From: an uncultured Prevotellaceae bacterium
GTDB taxonomy: Bacteria; Bacteroidota; Bacteroidia; Bacteroidales; Bacteroidaceae
Assembly: GCA_902776545.1 (NCBI GenBank)
Contig: CACYQO010000008.1
Location: forward strand, 1-55,971
DNA length: 55,971 nt
Reading direction: 5' to 3'
A program made the translations under genes and the position numbers. The notes beneath the pieces were generated by a model. That model was given only the letters and a program-made list of their open reading frames with translations, made no database searches and was not told the DNA's origin. Below, piece after piece: positions 7,259 to 20,931 of the stretch. Numbering within the stretch: position 1 is the stretch's first letter; each line of letters starts with the position of its first letter.

Positions 7259-8482
7259 ATGAAGAATTATTTTAATGCAATTGGTGTCGCTGACATGGAG
7301 AAAGTGCATTCTGCAATGATTGCATGGATTTTGGATGACTCGAATGATTTAACGTTAAGTTCTCCTTCGTCGTCAACAAGTAATTTCTCAACGTTTGATC
7401 TGCAAGAACGTTCAAGATTATTATGCGATTTATTTGGTGTAACACCTGCAAGAACATTCAAGTCAATTATCTCTCATGTTGAGTGGAATGATATTGATAT
7501 CATGATAGAAACAACAGATAACAATAATGTGAATGAGATTTGGGTTATTGAAAATAAACTAAAGTCTCAAGAACATATGTCAAATGTGAAAAATACGAAT
7601 GGTATTAGTAGTATATGGCAGACTTTGAAATATGAGATAATTATCGATTCCTCATTTCCGAAACTATCTAAGCATTTTATGCTTCTGTCTTTAGGGGGTG
7701 ATAAGGCTAAAAGTTCAAGTGGGCGATGGCACGCATATAAATATGACGGAATTCAAAATCTATTATTATCAGTAGCTTCTATTAAAAATCATGTTCTCAT
7801 TGAAGAATATGCAAATGCTGTTTCTGAGATGACACAAGAGTTGTCAAAATTCTTAAACGCTTCAGATTATCGCAATTATCCTAATGTGTTCAAAAAGATA
7901 AAAAAGTCACAAAAAACAACATCACTACAACAAAACAAGGTCAAACCAACTGAGAAATATATAGTAGAAAATGGATTGGAAACCATTTTCCAGAAGCAAC
8001 TCCTTGCAAAGCTAGTCAAAGACAAGCTACCTCAAATATGTAACAGCGTTCATTATGATGAAAGAAATGGTATAGCTATGTTTGTTTGTCCGGTGTGCTG
8101 CATAGGAAATGATTACGACTTGTCCATAGAATTTCAAGGAGGAACGTATAAAGTAGCATTACTCCATAAGGACTATATGGATGCTAATAGTTCTACACAC
8201 ACACCTTATTTATATGGAACTTGGAATAATGTAAACAAAACGGGTACAGGCAAGGTATACATTGAGTTTTGTAGACTCCCCAAAAAGAGCAACAAGTGGA
8301 AAGTTGCTGTTTCAAAAAATCTTGGAAGTGGAAAAGCAAAGCCACGAATAGCTCTTGATAAAAATATAGGGAATAATTGGTATAATAATCTTAATAATCC
8401 AAACAGTCTGTTTGTGTCAGTATTTAATGAAGCAATGAATCTTGCAAAAATAATACAACAAAATATTAAAAGTATACCTTAG
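7259..8482 (+). CDS. PD-(D/E)XK nuclease superfamily protein (PDDEXK_4 type)
   Basis: 407 residues. The N-terminus (MEKVHSAMIAWILDD) followed by a Phe/Leu-rich helix, then WNDIDIMIE and EIWVIENKLKSQEH, gives the catalytic pattern D-x-D/E...E-N-K of the PDDEXK_4 nuclease family. These proteins are usually single genes found in defence and mobile regions and are thought to cut DNA, but targets are mostly unknown. The C-terminal half (about 240-407) has no motif I can name. The ATG at 7259 is the first in frame that includes the conserved N-terminal helix. Base composition is more AT-rich than in the housekeeping genes, which fits transfer. Confidence 0.8.
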   Translation: MKNYFNAIGVADMEKVHSAMIAWILDDSNDLTLSSPSSSTSNFSTFDLQERSRLLCDLFGVTPARTFKSIISHVEWNDIDIMIETTDNNNVNEIWVIENKLKSQEHMSNVKNTNGISSIWQTLKYEIIIDSSFPKLSKHFMLLSLGGDKAKSSSGRWHAYKYDGIQNLLLSVASIKNHVLIEEYANAVSEMTQELSKFLNASDYRNYPNVFKKIKKSQKTTSLQQNKVKPTEKYIVENGLETIFQKQLLAKLVKDKLPQICNSVHYDERNGIAMFVCPVCCIGNDYDLSIEFQGGTYKVALLHKDYMDANSSTHTPYLYGTWNNVNKTGTGKVYIEFCRLPKKSNKWKVAVSKNLGSGKAKPRIALDKNIGNNWYNNLNNPNSLFVSVFNEAMNLAKIIQQNIKSIP

Positions 8483-8544
8483 GAATTCTATCTTCCTTTC
8501 AGAGTTTCACATCTTCCATCAAAACTATTGCAATATAAATGTAT

Positions 8545-8772
8545 ATGGCAAATCAGGTAAGAGTTGGAACGTTCATTTATAGGATAAATCCTGATAATGA
8601 CAAGCAGCTGCAGTGGTGTTCTTATGGCAGTAGCAGTTGGAGCAGGGTTGCAGAGTTTAATGGCTATCATATCCTGGATCTGCTGTTAGCCAGCAATGGG
8701 AAAGACATCGAGGTCTATACAGACCGATATGTCTATCTGAGGGAATATAGCGGTAATATCAGAAAAAAGTAA
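8545..8772 (+). CDS. small protein of unknown function
   Basis: A 75-residue protein starting MANQVRVGTFIYRINPDNDKQ, rich in aromatic residues and beta-type patterns (QWCSYGSSSWSRV, DIEVYTDRYVYLREY). An ATG two codons upstream (8539) is also possible. No family is recognised. It ends 20 bases before the region-2-only sigma-like gene and is probably in the same transcript, so it may be a partner or antagonist of that protein; this is inference from position only. Confidence 0.55.
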   Translation: MANQVRVGTFIYRINPDNDKQLQWCSYGSSSWSRVAEFNGYHILDLLLASNGKDIEVYTDRYVYLREYSGNIRKK

Positions 8773-8792
8773 CAAACATAAATAGAATGAAT

Positions 8793-9113
8793 ATGGATAA
8801 TAAGGAATTAGAATTAGCTTATGACTTGTTGACTGCTGAGGAGGAGTCTAAACTGACCAAGGCTGTGCAGGACAAGGGAACTGACTGCGACGAGATGAAG
8901 AAGTTGAAGGAGGTCTATGGCGGCTTTGTGGCGAGCGTCGCCAAGGAGTATCTGAATAATGGTCTTTCGCTCGACGAACTCGTGGAGGCAGGAAAGACAG
9001 GGATTGCAAAGGCTGCCTCGAAGTACGACCATTCTCGTGGCTTCAGGTTTATCTCCTCCGCCGTCTGGTGGATCCGCGAGTCTATGTTGTATGCTATTGC
9101 GGATAAGAAATAG
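8793..9113 (+). CDS. 106-aa sigma-70 region 1.2-2.4-only protein
   Basis: The whole protein corresponds to the RNA-polymerase-binding core of a primary sigma factor: LTAEEESKLTKAVQDKG (region 1.2-like), GGFVASVAKEYLNNGLSLDEL (2.1), GIAKAASKYDHSRGFRFISSA (2.2) and VWWIRESMLYAIAD (2.4; WWIR at 92-95). It then stops, with no regions 3 or 4. It is clearly related to residues 1-108 of the protein at 5324-6172, including the start MDNKEL, which is why 8793 is preferred over the ATG at 8787. Sigma-like proteins with essentially region 2 alone exist in phages (T4 gp55 class). It could bind the core enzyme and redirect or block it. Confidence 0.75.
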   Translation: MDNKELELAYDLLTAEEESKLTKAVQDKGTDCDEMKKLKEVYGGFVASVAKEYLNNGLSLDELVEAGKTGIAKAASKYDHSRGFRFISSAVWWIRESMLYAIADKK

Positions 9114-9140
9114 CCAAATGGAAGAATCTGCTGAAGGAAG

Positions 9141-9178
9141 AATTCAAAAAAGTCTCGCGCTTTTTTGAATTTTTTTTT
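9141..9178 (+). terminator. intrinsic terminator overlapping a promoter
   Basis: AATTCAAAAAAG (9141-9152) pairs perfectly with CTTTTTTGAATT (9160-9171) over a 7-base loop and runs into T through 9178. The right arm contains the TTTG of the promoter at 9164, so the end of one unit and the start of the next share bases. Confidence 0.65.
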
Positions 9179-9196
9179 GCTTTGTTCCTATATTAA
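9164..9196 (+). promoter_or_regulatory. shared-box promoter 5
   Basis: TTTG (9164-9167), 21 bases, TATATTAA (9189-9196), ahead of the AAA ATPase at 9226. It keeps the TTTGAATTTTT core of the other island promoters. Confidence 0.5.
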
Positions 9197-9225
9197 GAAT
9201 ATGATTCACAAAAATAGATTAATAT

Positions 9226-10780
9226 ATGGAAAAAAGGATTCAACTAAAAAGTAAAAAAAAGGAGATGACGCTATTGCAGGCAATAGAGCGGGTGGTAGAA
9301 TTGTCAGAGGATTCCAAGATGAGTTCGGAGTTTATGAAGAAGGCCAAGACAGAGATACAGTTGCTGGCCAAGAGCTTTGGCATCACGGAGAGGCAGGCGG
9401 TGCTTTTCTGCGTCTGTATGGAAAAGGGACCACATAGGGTGGATTATCATGACATCGCCGACCACCTTGACATGAATAAGATCAGCGTGCTGAGTTATGC
9501 CAGCGACATCGATGCACTGGTGCGTCGCAGACTGTTGAAGTATCGGGATGTGAAGGACGAGGACGATTTTGATGTCCCCACCGTCGTCATCCGCAGTCTG
9601 AAACATAATGAGGTATACGAGTTGCCACAACTTAAAGGCCTGGATTGTGCGGCGATGTTTGAAGTGCTGAACCTGTGGTTTGAAGATTTGAATGATGACG
9701 CCATCTCGTGCAACGAACTCTGCGAGGAACTGCAAACGCTCTTTAAGGATAACCCGCAAGTGGGGTTCGTACAGCATCTGAAGGAATACTGTCTGAGTCC
9801 CAACGATCAGATGATGACTACTCTCTTTTGCCATCGGCTGGTGAATCATGACGATGATGACATCCGTTTTGGCGACATCGAGGATCTGTTTGACGGCATA
9901 GGGAGTTTCAACAGGGCAAAGGGTGAACTGCGAAATGGCGAGCACAAACTGCAAAAGAAAAAGATCATTGAGCACCGATGCGTGGATGGTCTTGCGGATG
10001 TGACCAGATACAAACTGACGGAGAGTGCCAAGCGTACGCTGTTGGCAGAGATGAAGATCAATGAGGCTGAGGAGAAACTGGCGGATATGCTGGATTCAAG
10101 TAAGCTGACAGAGAAGAAGCTCTATTTTCCTAAGGATATCCAACGACAGTTGGAGGATCTGGAATCATTTTTGCAGCCAGACAACTTCCGAAAGGTTCAG
10201 GAACGTATGAAGGAAAAGGGTTTCAGATATGGGTTCGCCTATCTGTTCTATGGCAGTCCAGGTACAGGTAAGACGGAGACGGTCTATCAGCTGGCTCGTC
10301 AGACGGGAAGGAATATCATGGTGGTGGATGTGCCTCAGTTGAAGAGTATGTGGGTAGGTCAGAGCGAGAAGAACGTGAAGGGACTCTTTGACCGCTATCG
10401 TGAACAGGTGAAGCGCGCCAAGTTGACACCTATCTTATTGTTTAATGAGGCGGACGCCATCGATTGCCACCACCAACCTGCAGGAGAATATGGATAAGGC
10501 CTTCGAACGCCGATTCCTCTATAAGATCAAGTTCGACAAGCCTACGGAGGAGGCACGTGCCAGCATCTGGCACTCGATGATCCCTGACCTCAGCGAACTG
10601 GATGTGCATACGCTGGCCTCGAAGTATGATTTCAGCGGTGGTCAGATAGAGAACATCGCGCGTCACTATGCCATCGACAATATCCTGCATGGGCAGAGAG
10701 AAGATGTGCTCTCCATGCTCATCCGTCATTGCGACAACGAAAGGTTGGACAACAATGATCAGAAAAGGATAGGCTTCTGA
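9226..10780 (+). pseudogene. AAA ATPase broken by an internal deletion
   Basis: The first frame (9226-10497) encodes a helical N-terminal region with a winged-helix-like part, then an AAA domain with Walker A GSPGTGKTE and Walker B PILLFNEADAI. It then runs out of frame (DCHHQPAGEYG, stop). The second frame resumes at about 10464 with IATTNLQENMDKAFERRFL, the sensor-1/arginine-finger part of the same domain, and continues to 10780. In this family about 30-35 residues normally separate ADAI from the IATTN strand, so roughly 95-110 bases are missing, and the frame is shifted. The junction lies in GCCATCGATTGCC. The gene is either inactivated or the deletion is an assembly error. It has its own promoter. 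Confidence 0.8.
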
Positions 10781-10806
10781 TAAGTCCTATATACCCTGTT
10801 TAAAAG

Positions 10807-12885
10807 TTAACCAATGCGGATGCGGGCATCGACGGCGATGACGTTCTGGTCATCGGCGAGGAGGGGATTGATGTCGATCTCCTTGATCTCCGTGGCGAAG
10901 CGGAGGAGGGTGGAGAGACGCACGATAATCTCAGCATACTTCTGTTCGTTGAGGCCTTTCTGTCCACGGGTGCCCTTGATGATCTTATAGCCTCGCAGGG
11001 AGTGGATCATCGAATAGGCCTCGGCATAGGAGAGGGGAGCGAGACCGGATGACACGTCTTTCAACACCTCAACGAAGATGCCACCCAGTCCACAAAGCAC
11101 GACATGGCCGAAGCGTTCTTCGTATTTCGCACCAATAAACAGTTCCGTACCTTTCAGCATCTTCTGCACCATCACGCCTGTGGCGTCTGGAATCTGCATC
11201 ATACGTTCGAATTCGAGGGCGAGATGTTCGGCTGTGCGGATGTTCAGCGTCACACCGCCAACATCACTCTTATGCACGGGCCCTACGACCTTCGCCACCA
11301 CAGGATAGCCCGTCTTCTCTGCGAAGGCGATGAGTTCGTCTTTCGAGGCAGATACGAGTTCTGGCACCAACGGGATGCCGGCGCAGGAGAGAATCTCTCG
11401 GACTAAATTCGGAGAGATATAACCCTCTTGGTGAATGCCACTGATGATCTGATGCAGACGCGTGATGTCGACACCATAGAGTTCCACCTCAAAAGGTGAG
11501 GCCTGAGGAGTCTTCATAATCTGACTCAGGGCCGTGGCCAGCGTCACCTCATCACTGAAGTTGACATGTCCCTTTTTCAGGAAATCCTCCACCTCTGGGC
11601 CAGCGGTATGGAGGCTTGGCAATATGGGGAAGATGGGCTTTTTACATTCGCGGATCTTCTGATCGAGCACGTCGTAGGCCTCGTAGAGTTGGGTGAGGCC
11701 TGGGGTTCCGTAGATGACGGCAATGGCATCAATCTGGTCAAACTTATGCTCGCAATAGTCTATGACCAACCCGAGTTGTTCTGGTGTACCAGTAGCGAGG
11801 AAGTCTATGGGATTGGCGACAGACGAGCCAGGGAACAACTTTGTCTTCAGTTCATCTGCCACAGGGCCCTCGATCTTTGGAACATTCAGTCCACCCTTGG
11901 ACAGGGCATCTGTGAGCATGACGCCTGGGCCGCCAGCATGGGTGACGATAGCAAAGTTAAGTGAAGAGTGAAGAGTGAAAAGTGAAAAATCTTTTGTCGC
12001 GTGAAAAATACAGCCGACGGTGGTGAGTTCCTCTCTTGAGAAACAGCGCACAATGCCTGCCTTGCGGAAGAGGGCCTCGACGGCAGCATCAGAGGATGCC
12101 AATGCTCCCGTATGACTTGAGGCAGCGCGACTGCCACTCTCGCTCGAACCTGCTTTGATGGCTGCGATGCGACATCCCTTACGAATCAGACGACTGGCAT
12201 AATAGAGCAGTTTATCAGGGTTGGCGATATTCTCGACATAGAGCAGTTTTACCATTGAATCGGTCTCAGGATTGAAGTGGTCGTCCATATACTGCAGCAC
12301 ATCCTCAATGCCAATCTGCTTACCATTACCGATGCTCCATACGGAATTGAATTTCAGTCCTTTAGCAACCGCACTCTCAAGGATGAATACGGCCGTTGCA
12401 CCACTGCCACTGATGAAATCTGCGCCTTTTGGATCAAGGTTTGGAATGGGCAGGGTGAAGACACTGTGATGGTTGCGGTTCAACAGTCCGATGCAGTTGG
12501 GTCCGATAAGGGCTGCCCCATACTGTTCGCAGGTGTCGAGGATGCGCTGTTCGAGTTCTGCTCCTGCCTTTGTCTCCTCACCAAAGCCGGCGGAGATGAT
12601 GACAAATGCCCTGACGCCCTTCTCTGCACAGAGGTAATCGACATAGTCAGGACAATATTTCGCAGCCACCACGAGGATGGCGAGGTCTGTAGGCGGAATA
12701 TCCTTCACATCGTGGAAAGCCTTCATACCCTGAATGGTGTCCTCCTTCGGATTGACTATCCGCAGGTCTCCCTGATAGTCGCCGTTGAGAAGATTACGTA
12801 CGATGGCCCCTCCGGGCTTGTGCGTGTTGTTGGAGCCGCCGATGACGACGATGCTTCCTGGATGGAGTAACTGTTCGTTTATCAT
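10807..12885 (-). CDS. ADP-forming acetate/acyl-CoA ligase (fused alpha-beta)
   Basis: 692 residues: a CoA-binding Rossmann domain (SIVVIGGSNN, residues 11-20), a succinyl-CoA-ligase-like middle with the phospho-histidine motif SSHTGAL (His near 258), and a C-terminal ATP-grasp domain (GYPVVAKVVGPVHKSDVGG; final DINPLLADD). The enzyme class interconverts acyl-CoA + ADP + Pi and acid + CoA + ATP, giving substrate-level ATP from fermentation products. A 28-base heptamer repeat (11960-11987) is translated as part of SLFTLHSSLNF just ahead of a conserved AIVTHAGGPG segment. A good promoter (12918-12949) faces this gene, and the gene appears to be a single unit. Confidence 0.9.
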   Translation of the reverse strand: MINEQLLHPGSIVVIGGSNNTHKPGGAIVRNLLNGDYQGDLRIVNPKEDTIQGMKAFHDVKDIPPTDLAILVVAAKYCPDYVDYLCAEKGVRAFVIISAGFGEETKAGAELEQRILDTCEQYGAALIGPNCIGLLNRNHHSVFTLPIPNLDPKGADFISGSGATAVFILESAVAKGLKFNSVWSIGNGKQIGIEDVLQYMDDHFNPETDSMVKLLYVENIANPDKLLYYASRLIRKGCRIAAIKAGSSESGSRAASSHTGALASSDAAVEALFRKAGIVRCFSREELTTVGCIFHATKDFSLFTLHSSLNFAIVTHAGGPGVMLTDALSKGGLNVPKIEGPVADELKTKLFPGSSVANPIDFLATGTPEQLGLVIDYCEHKFDQIDAIAVIYGTPGLTQLYEAYDVLDQKIRECKKPIFPILPSLHTAGPEVEDFLKKGHVNFSDEVTLATALSQIMKTPQASPFEVELYGVDITRLHQIISGIHQEGYISPNLVREILSCAGIPLVPELVSASKDELIAFAEKTGYPVVAKVVGPVHKSDVGGVTLNIRTAEHLALEFERMMQIPDATGVMVQKMLKGTELFIGAKYEERFGHVVLCGLGGIFVEVLKDVSSGLAPLSYAEAYSMIHSLRGYKIIKGTRGQKGLNEQKYAEIIVRLSTLLRFATEIKEIDINPLLADDQNVIAVDARIRIG
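11960..11987. repeat. heptamer array AGTGAAR x4 inside the acyl-CoA ligase gene
   Basis: Four tandem 7-mers (AGTGAAG twice, AGTGAAA twice) lie in frame in the - strand gene. The same heptamer occurs at 50000-50027 and its complement in the signal peptide of the gene at 18662. Confidence 0.85.
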
Positions 12886-12917
12886 GTTGTAAAGTAATAT
12901 CTAAAGTAATATCGATG

Positions 12918-12949
12918 CAAAGATAATATAATAATTCATAAATTCCAAA
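12918..12949 (-). promoter_or_regulatory. consensus promoter for the acyl-CoA ligase
   Basis: Read on the - strand: TTTG (12949-12946), exactly 20 bases, TATCTTTG (12925-12918), about 33 bases ahead of the ATG. Confidence 0.75.
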
Positions 12950-12969
12950 TGATTTTGAAAATATTTTGT

Positions 12970-12977
12970 TACCTTTG
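12970..12977 (+). promoter_or_regulatory. -7 element for the macroglobulin operon
   Basis: TACCTTTG matches TAnnTTTG 44 bases before the ATG at 13021. No TTTG lies at the proper distance upstream. It is divergent from the promoter at 12918-12949. Confidence 0.5.
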
Positions 12978-13020
12978 CATAGTTTTTAGTTTAGAGTTGA
13001 TGAGTTTATAGTTTATAGAT

Positions 13021-18606
<5,586 letters not shown>

Positions 18607-18661
18607 TTAATAGTTTACAGTTTATAGTTTATAGATGATTACATAAAAAGATAAAATAGAG

Positions 18662-19726
18662 ATGATAAAGAAAACAGTTCTGCTTTTACTTTTCGCTTTT
18701 CACTTTTCACTTTTCACTGCTACGGCACAGAAGTTGGTTGTCACCCAGGCCACCGTTGAGTGTGGCCGCACAGGCTATCAGCAACCCATCACCGCCACGT
18801 TCCAGCTGCGGAACAAAAGCCATCGCAAACTCATCATCGAGAGTATCAAGCCCGACTGTGGATGTACCACCGTGGAGTACCCGCGTGAGGTGGGCGCCAA
18901 CGACAAATTCACCATCACGATGACCTACGACGCCCGTCAGCTTGGCCATTTTCAGAAGATGGCCGTCATCACGAGCAACGGCTCTCCCAAGCCCGTCTAC
19001 CTCACGATGAAGGGTGTGGTGCTCGCCGAAGTGCTCGATTACACAGGCACCTATCCGCTGGCGATGGGTAACCTCTTGCTCGACAAGGATGCCCTCGAAT
19101 TCGACGATGTGAACAAGGGTGACGCCCCTGTGCAGGAGATCCACATCCTCAACAACAGTCTGGAGACGATGGAGCCCCGTCTGATGCACCTGCCGTCGTA
19201 TCTCGAAGCCACATACTCGTCGGAGACCCTGTTGCCAGGTAAGGCCGCCACCATCACCGTCACCCTGCACTCCGACCTTCTGCGTGACTACGGACTGACG
19301 AAGACAAAGGTGTTCCTCGCCCAGAAGCTGGGTGAGAAGGTCAGTGCCAGCAATGCCGTCGACATGACCATCACCCTCTTGCCTGACCTGAAACAGTTCG
19401 AGGGTGTGAGCCGTGCTCAGGCGCCGAAGCTGCAGATCTCTGAGACCGACCTCGACTTTACCGACTTCCAGAAGCATCAGAAGAAGACTATCGACGTGAA
19501 GCTGACCAACGAAGGCAAGACAAAGCTCACCATCTCGTCGATGCAGATGTACACGGGTGGTATGAAGGTCACCCTCGACAGCCGTAACATCGAGCCTGGA
19601 CAGTCCACGACGCTCCACGTCACTGCCTTTAAGGAGGAACTCGCCCAGGTCAAAGGTCGTCCGCGTATCCTCATGATCACCAACGATCCCGACCACCCCA
19701 AAGTCGTTATCAACATCAAGAAGTAA
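18662..19726 (+). CDS. secreted DUF1573-domain protein
   Basis: 354 residues. The signal peptide MIKKTVLLLLFAFHFSLFTATAQ is followed by a DUF1573-type immunoglobulin-like domain with the hallmark KPDCGCTTVEYP, an invariant CGC-T pattern, and TFQLRNKS before it; two further beta-rich repeats follow and the protein ends VVINIKK. DUF1573 proteins are abundant and exported in Bacteroidetes, with no settled role. Part of the signal peptide (FAFHFSLFT) is encoded by CTTTTCA heptamers. The gene lies 55 bases after the macroglobulin gene and shares its transcript by all appearances, so it may act in the same envelope process. Confidence 0.85.
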   Translation: MIKKTVLLLLFAFHFSLFTATAQKLVVTQATVECGRTGYQQPITATFQLRNKSHRKLIIESIKPDCGCTTVEYPREVGANDKFTITMTYDARQLGHFQKMAVITSNGSPKPVYLTMKGVVLAEVLDYTGTYPLAMGNLLLDKDALEFDDVNKGDAPVQEIHILNNSLETMEPRLMHLPSYLEATYSSETLLPGKAATITVTLHSDLLRDYGLTKTKVFLAQKLGEKVSASNAVDMTITLLPDLKQFEGVSRAQAPKLQISETDLDFTDFQKHQKKTIDVKLTNEGKTKLTISSMQMYTGGMKVTLDSRNIEPGQSTTLHVTAFKEELAQVKGRPRILMITNDPDHPKVVINIKK

Positions 19727-19730
19727 TCAT

Positions 19731-19765
19731 AAAGTTCAAAGTTCAAAGCTCAAAGTTCAAAGTCA
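19731..19765 (+). repeat. AAAGTTC heptamers x5 between DUF1573 gene and meaB
   Basis: AAAGTTC, AAAGTTC, AAAGCTC, AAAGTTC, AAAGTCA in tandem, filling the 41-base gap up to the meaB start. Confidence 0.9.
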
Positions 19766-19767
19766 TC

Positions 19768-20883
19768 ATGGAACATCCCGAGAACAGTTCAGAATATGCA
19801 GGCTTGCAGGTGAACAGCGGTGTCGTCCAGCCACCGATCGTGAACCCATATCTCAAGCGTGCACGCCGCAGGGAACTCTCCGTGGGAGAGATGGTAGAAG
19901 GTATCCTCAAGGGCGACATCACCATCCTCTCGCAGGCCGTCACCCTCATCGAGAGCGTCAACCCTGACCACCAGGCGCGTGCCCAGGAGGTCATCAACAA
20001 GTGTCTGCCTTACAGCGGCAACAGCATCCGTGTGGGCATCAGTGGCGTGCCTGGCGCAGGCAAGTCGACGAGTATCGACGAGTTCGGCATCCACGTGCTG
20101 AAAGAGAAGGGAGGCCGTCTGGCCGTCCTCGCCATCGACCCCTCCAGTGAGCGCACCAAAGGCTCCATCCTCGGCGACAAGACGCGCATGGAGAAGCTCG
20201 CCCAGCATCCCGACTCCTTCATCCGTCCCAGCCCTTCCGCAGGATCCCTCGGCGGTGTGGCGCGCAAGACGCGTGAGACCATCATCCTCTGCGAGGCTGC
20301 CGGCTTCGACAAGATCTTTGTCGAGACCGTCGGTGTGGGGCAGAGCGAGACCGCCTGTCACTCGATGGTGGACTTCTTCCTGCTCATCCAAGTGGCAGGT
20401 ACAGGCGACGAGCTGCAGGGCATCAAGCGCGGCATCATGGAGATCTCCGACGGCATCGTCATCAACAAGTGCGACGGCGACAATGTAGATCGTTGTCAGA
20501 TGGCTGCCACCAACTTCCGCAATGCCCTCCACTTCTTCCCCATGCCTGAGAGCGGCTGGACGCCGAAGGTGCTCTGCTACTCCGGCTTCTACGGCTACGG
20601 CATCAAGGAGGTGTGGGACATGATCTACCAGTACATCGACTTCGTCCGCGCCAACGGTTACTTCGACTACCGCCGCAACGAACAGTCGAAATACTGGATG
20701 TATGAGACCATCAACGAGCAGCTGCGCCTGAACTTCTACAACAATCCTGCCATCCGTGCCCAGCTCACTCCCGCCGAGCAGTCCGTCCTCGCTGGCCATA
20801 AGACCTCCTTCATCGCCGCCCAGGACCTCCTTGACGAATATTTTAATATATTAGCAACGGACAACAGGACTAAAACGACTTGA
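19768..20883 (+). CDS. meaB: methylmalonyl-CoA mutase-associated GTPase MeaB
   Basis: 371 residues of the MeaB/ArgK G3E-family GTPase. The P-loop is GVPGAGKST (about 93-101), followed by AIDPSS, the Asp/Glu metal ligands in VETVGVGQSE, and the guanine-specificity motif NKCDGD. MeaB protects and gates B12-dependent methylmalonyl-CoA mutase, a step of the succinate-propionate pathway used by Prevotella and Bacteroides. The mutase genes are not in this window. The start is the only ATG before the conserved N-terminal helix. The upstream gap is filled by heptamers, so it may be read from the macroglobulin operon promoter. Confidence 0.93.
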   Translation: MEHPENSSEYAGLQVNSGVVQPPIVNPYLKRARRRELSVGEMVEGILKGDITILSQAVTLIESVNPDHQARAQEVINKCLPYSGNSIRVGISGVPGAGKSTSIDEFGIHVLKEKGGRLAVLAIDPSSERTKGSILGDKTRMEKLAQHPDSFIRPSPSAGSLGGVARKTRETIILCEAAGFDKIFVETVGVGQSETACHSMVDFFLLIQVAGTGDELQGIKRGIMEISDGIVINKCDGDNVDRCQMAATNFRNALHFFPMPESGWTPKVLCYSGFYGYGIKEVWDMIYQYIDFVRANGYFDYRRNEQSKYWMYETINEQLRLNFYNNPAIRAQLTPAEQSVLAGHKTSFIAAQDLLDEYFNILATDNRTKTT

Positions 20884-20931
20884 TCAAAAAGTCCTTAAGT
20901 CCTGTAGTCCGTTGCAAAATTAAATACGACT

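Noticed and set aside
10445-10780. Independent gene after the AAA ATPase
   Set aside because: Its sequence is the C-terminal half of the same AAA domain, so it is the second part of a broken gene.
18707-20799. Long open frames on the - strand over the DUF1573 and meaB genes (about 330 codons each)
   Set aside because: They mirror well-supported + strand genes, have Val/His/Asp-rich compositions typical of antisense frames and no domain.
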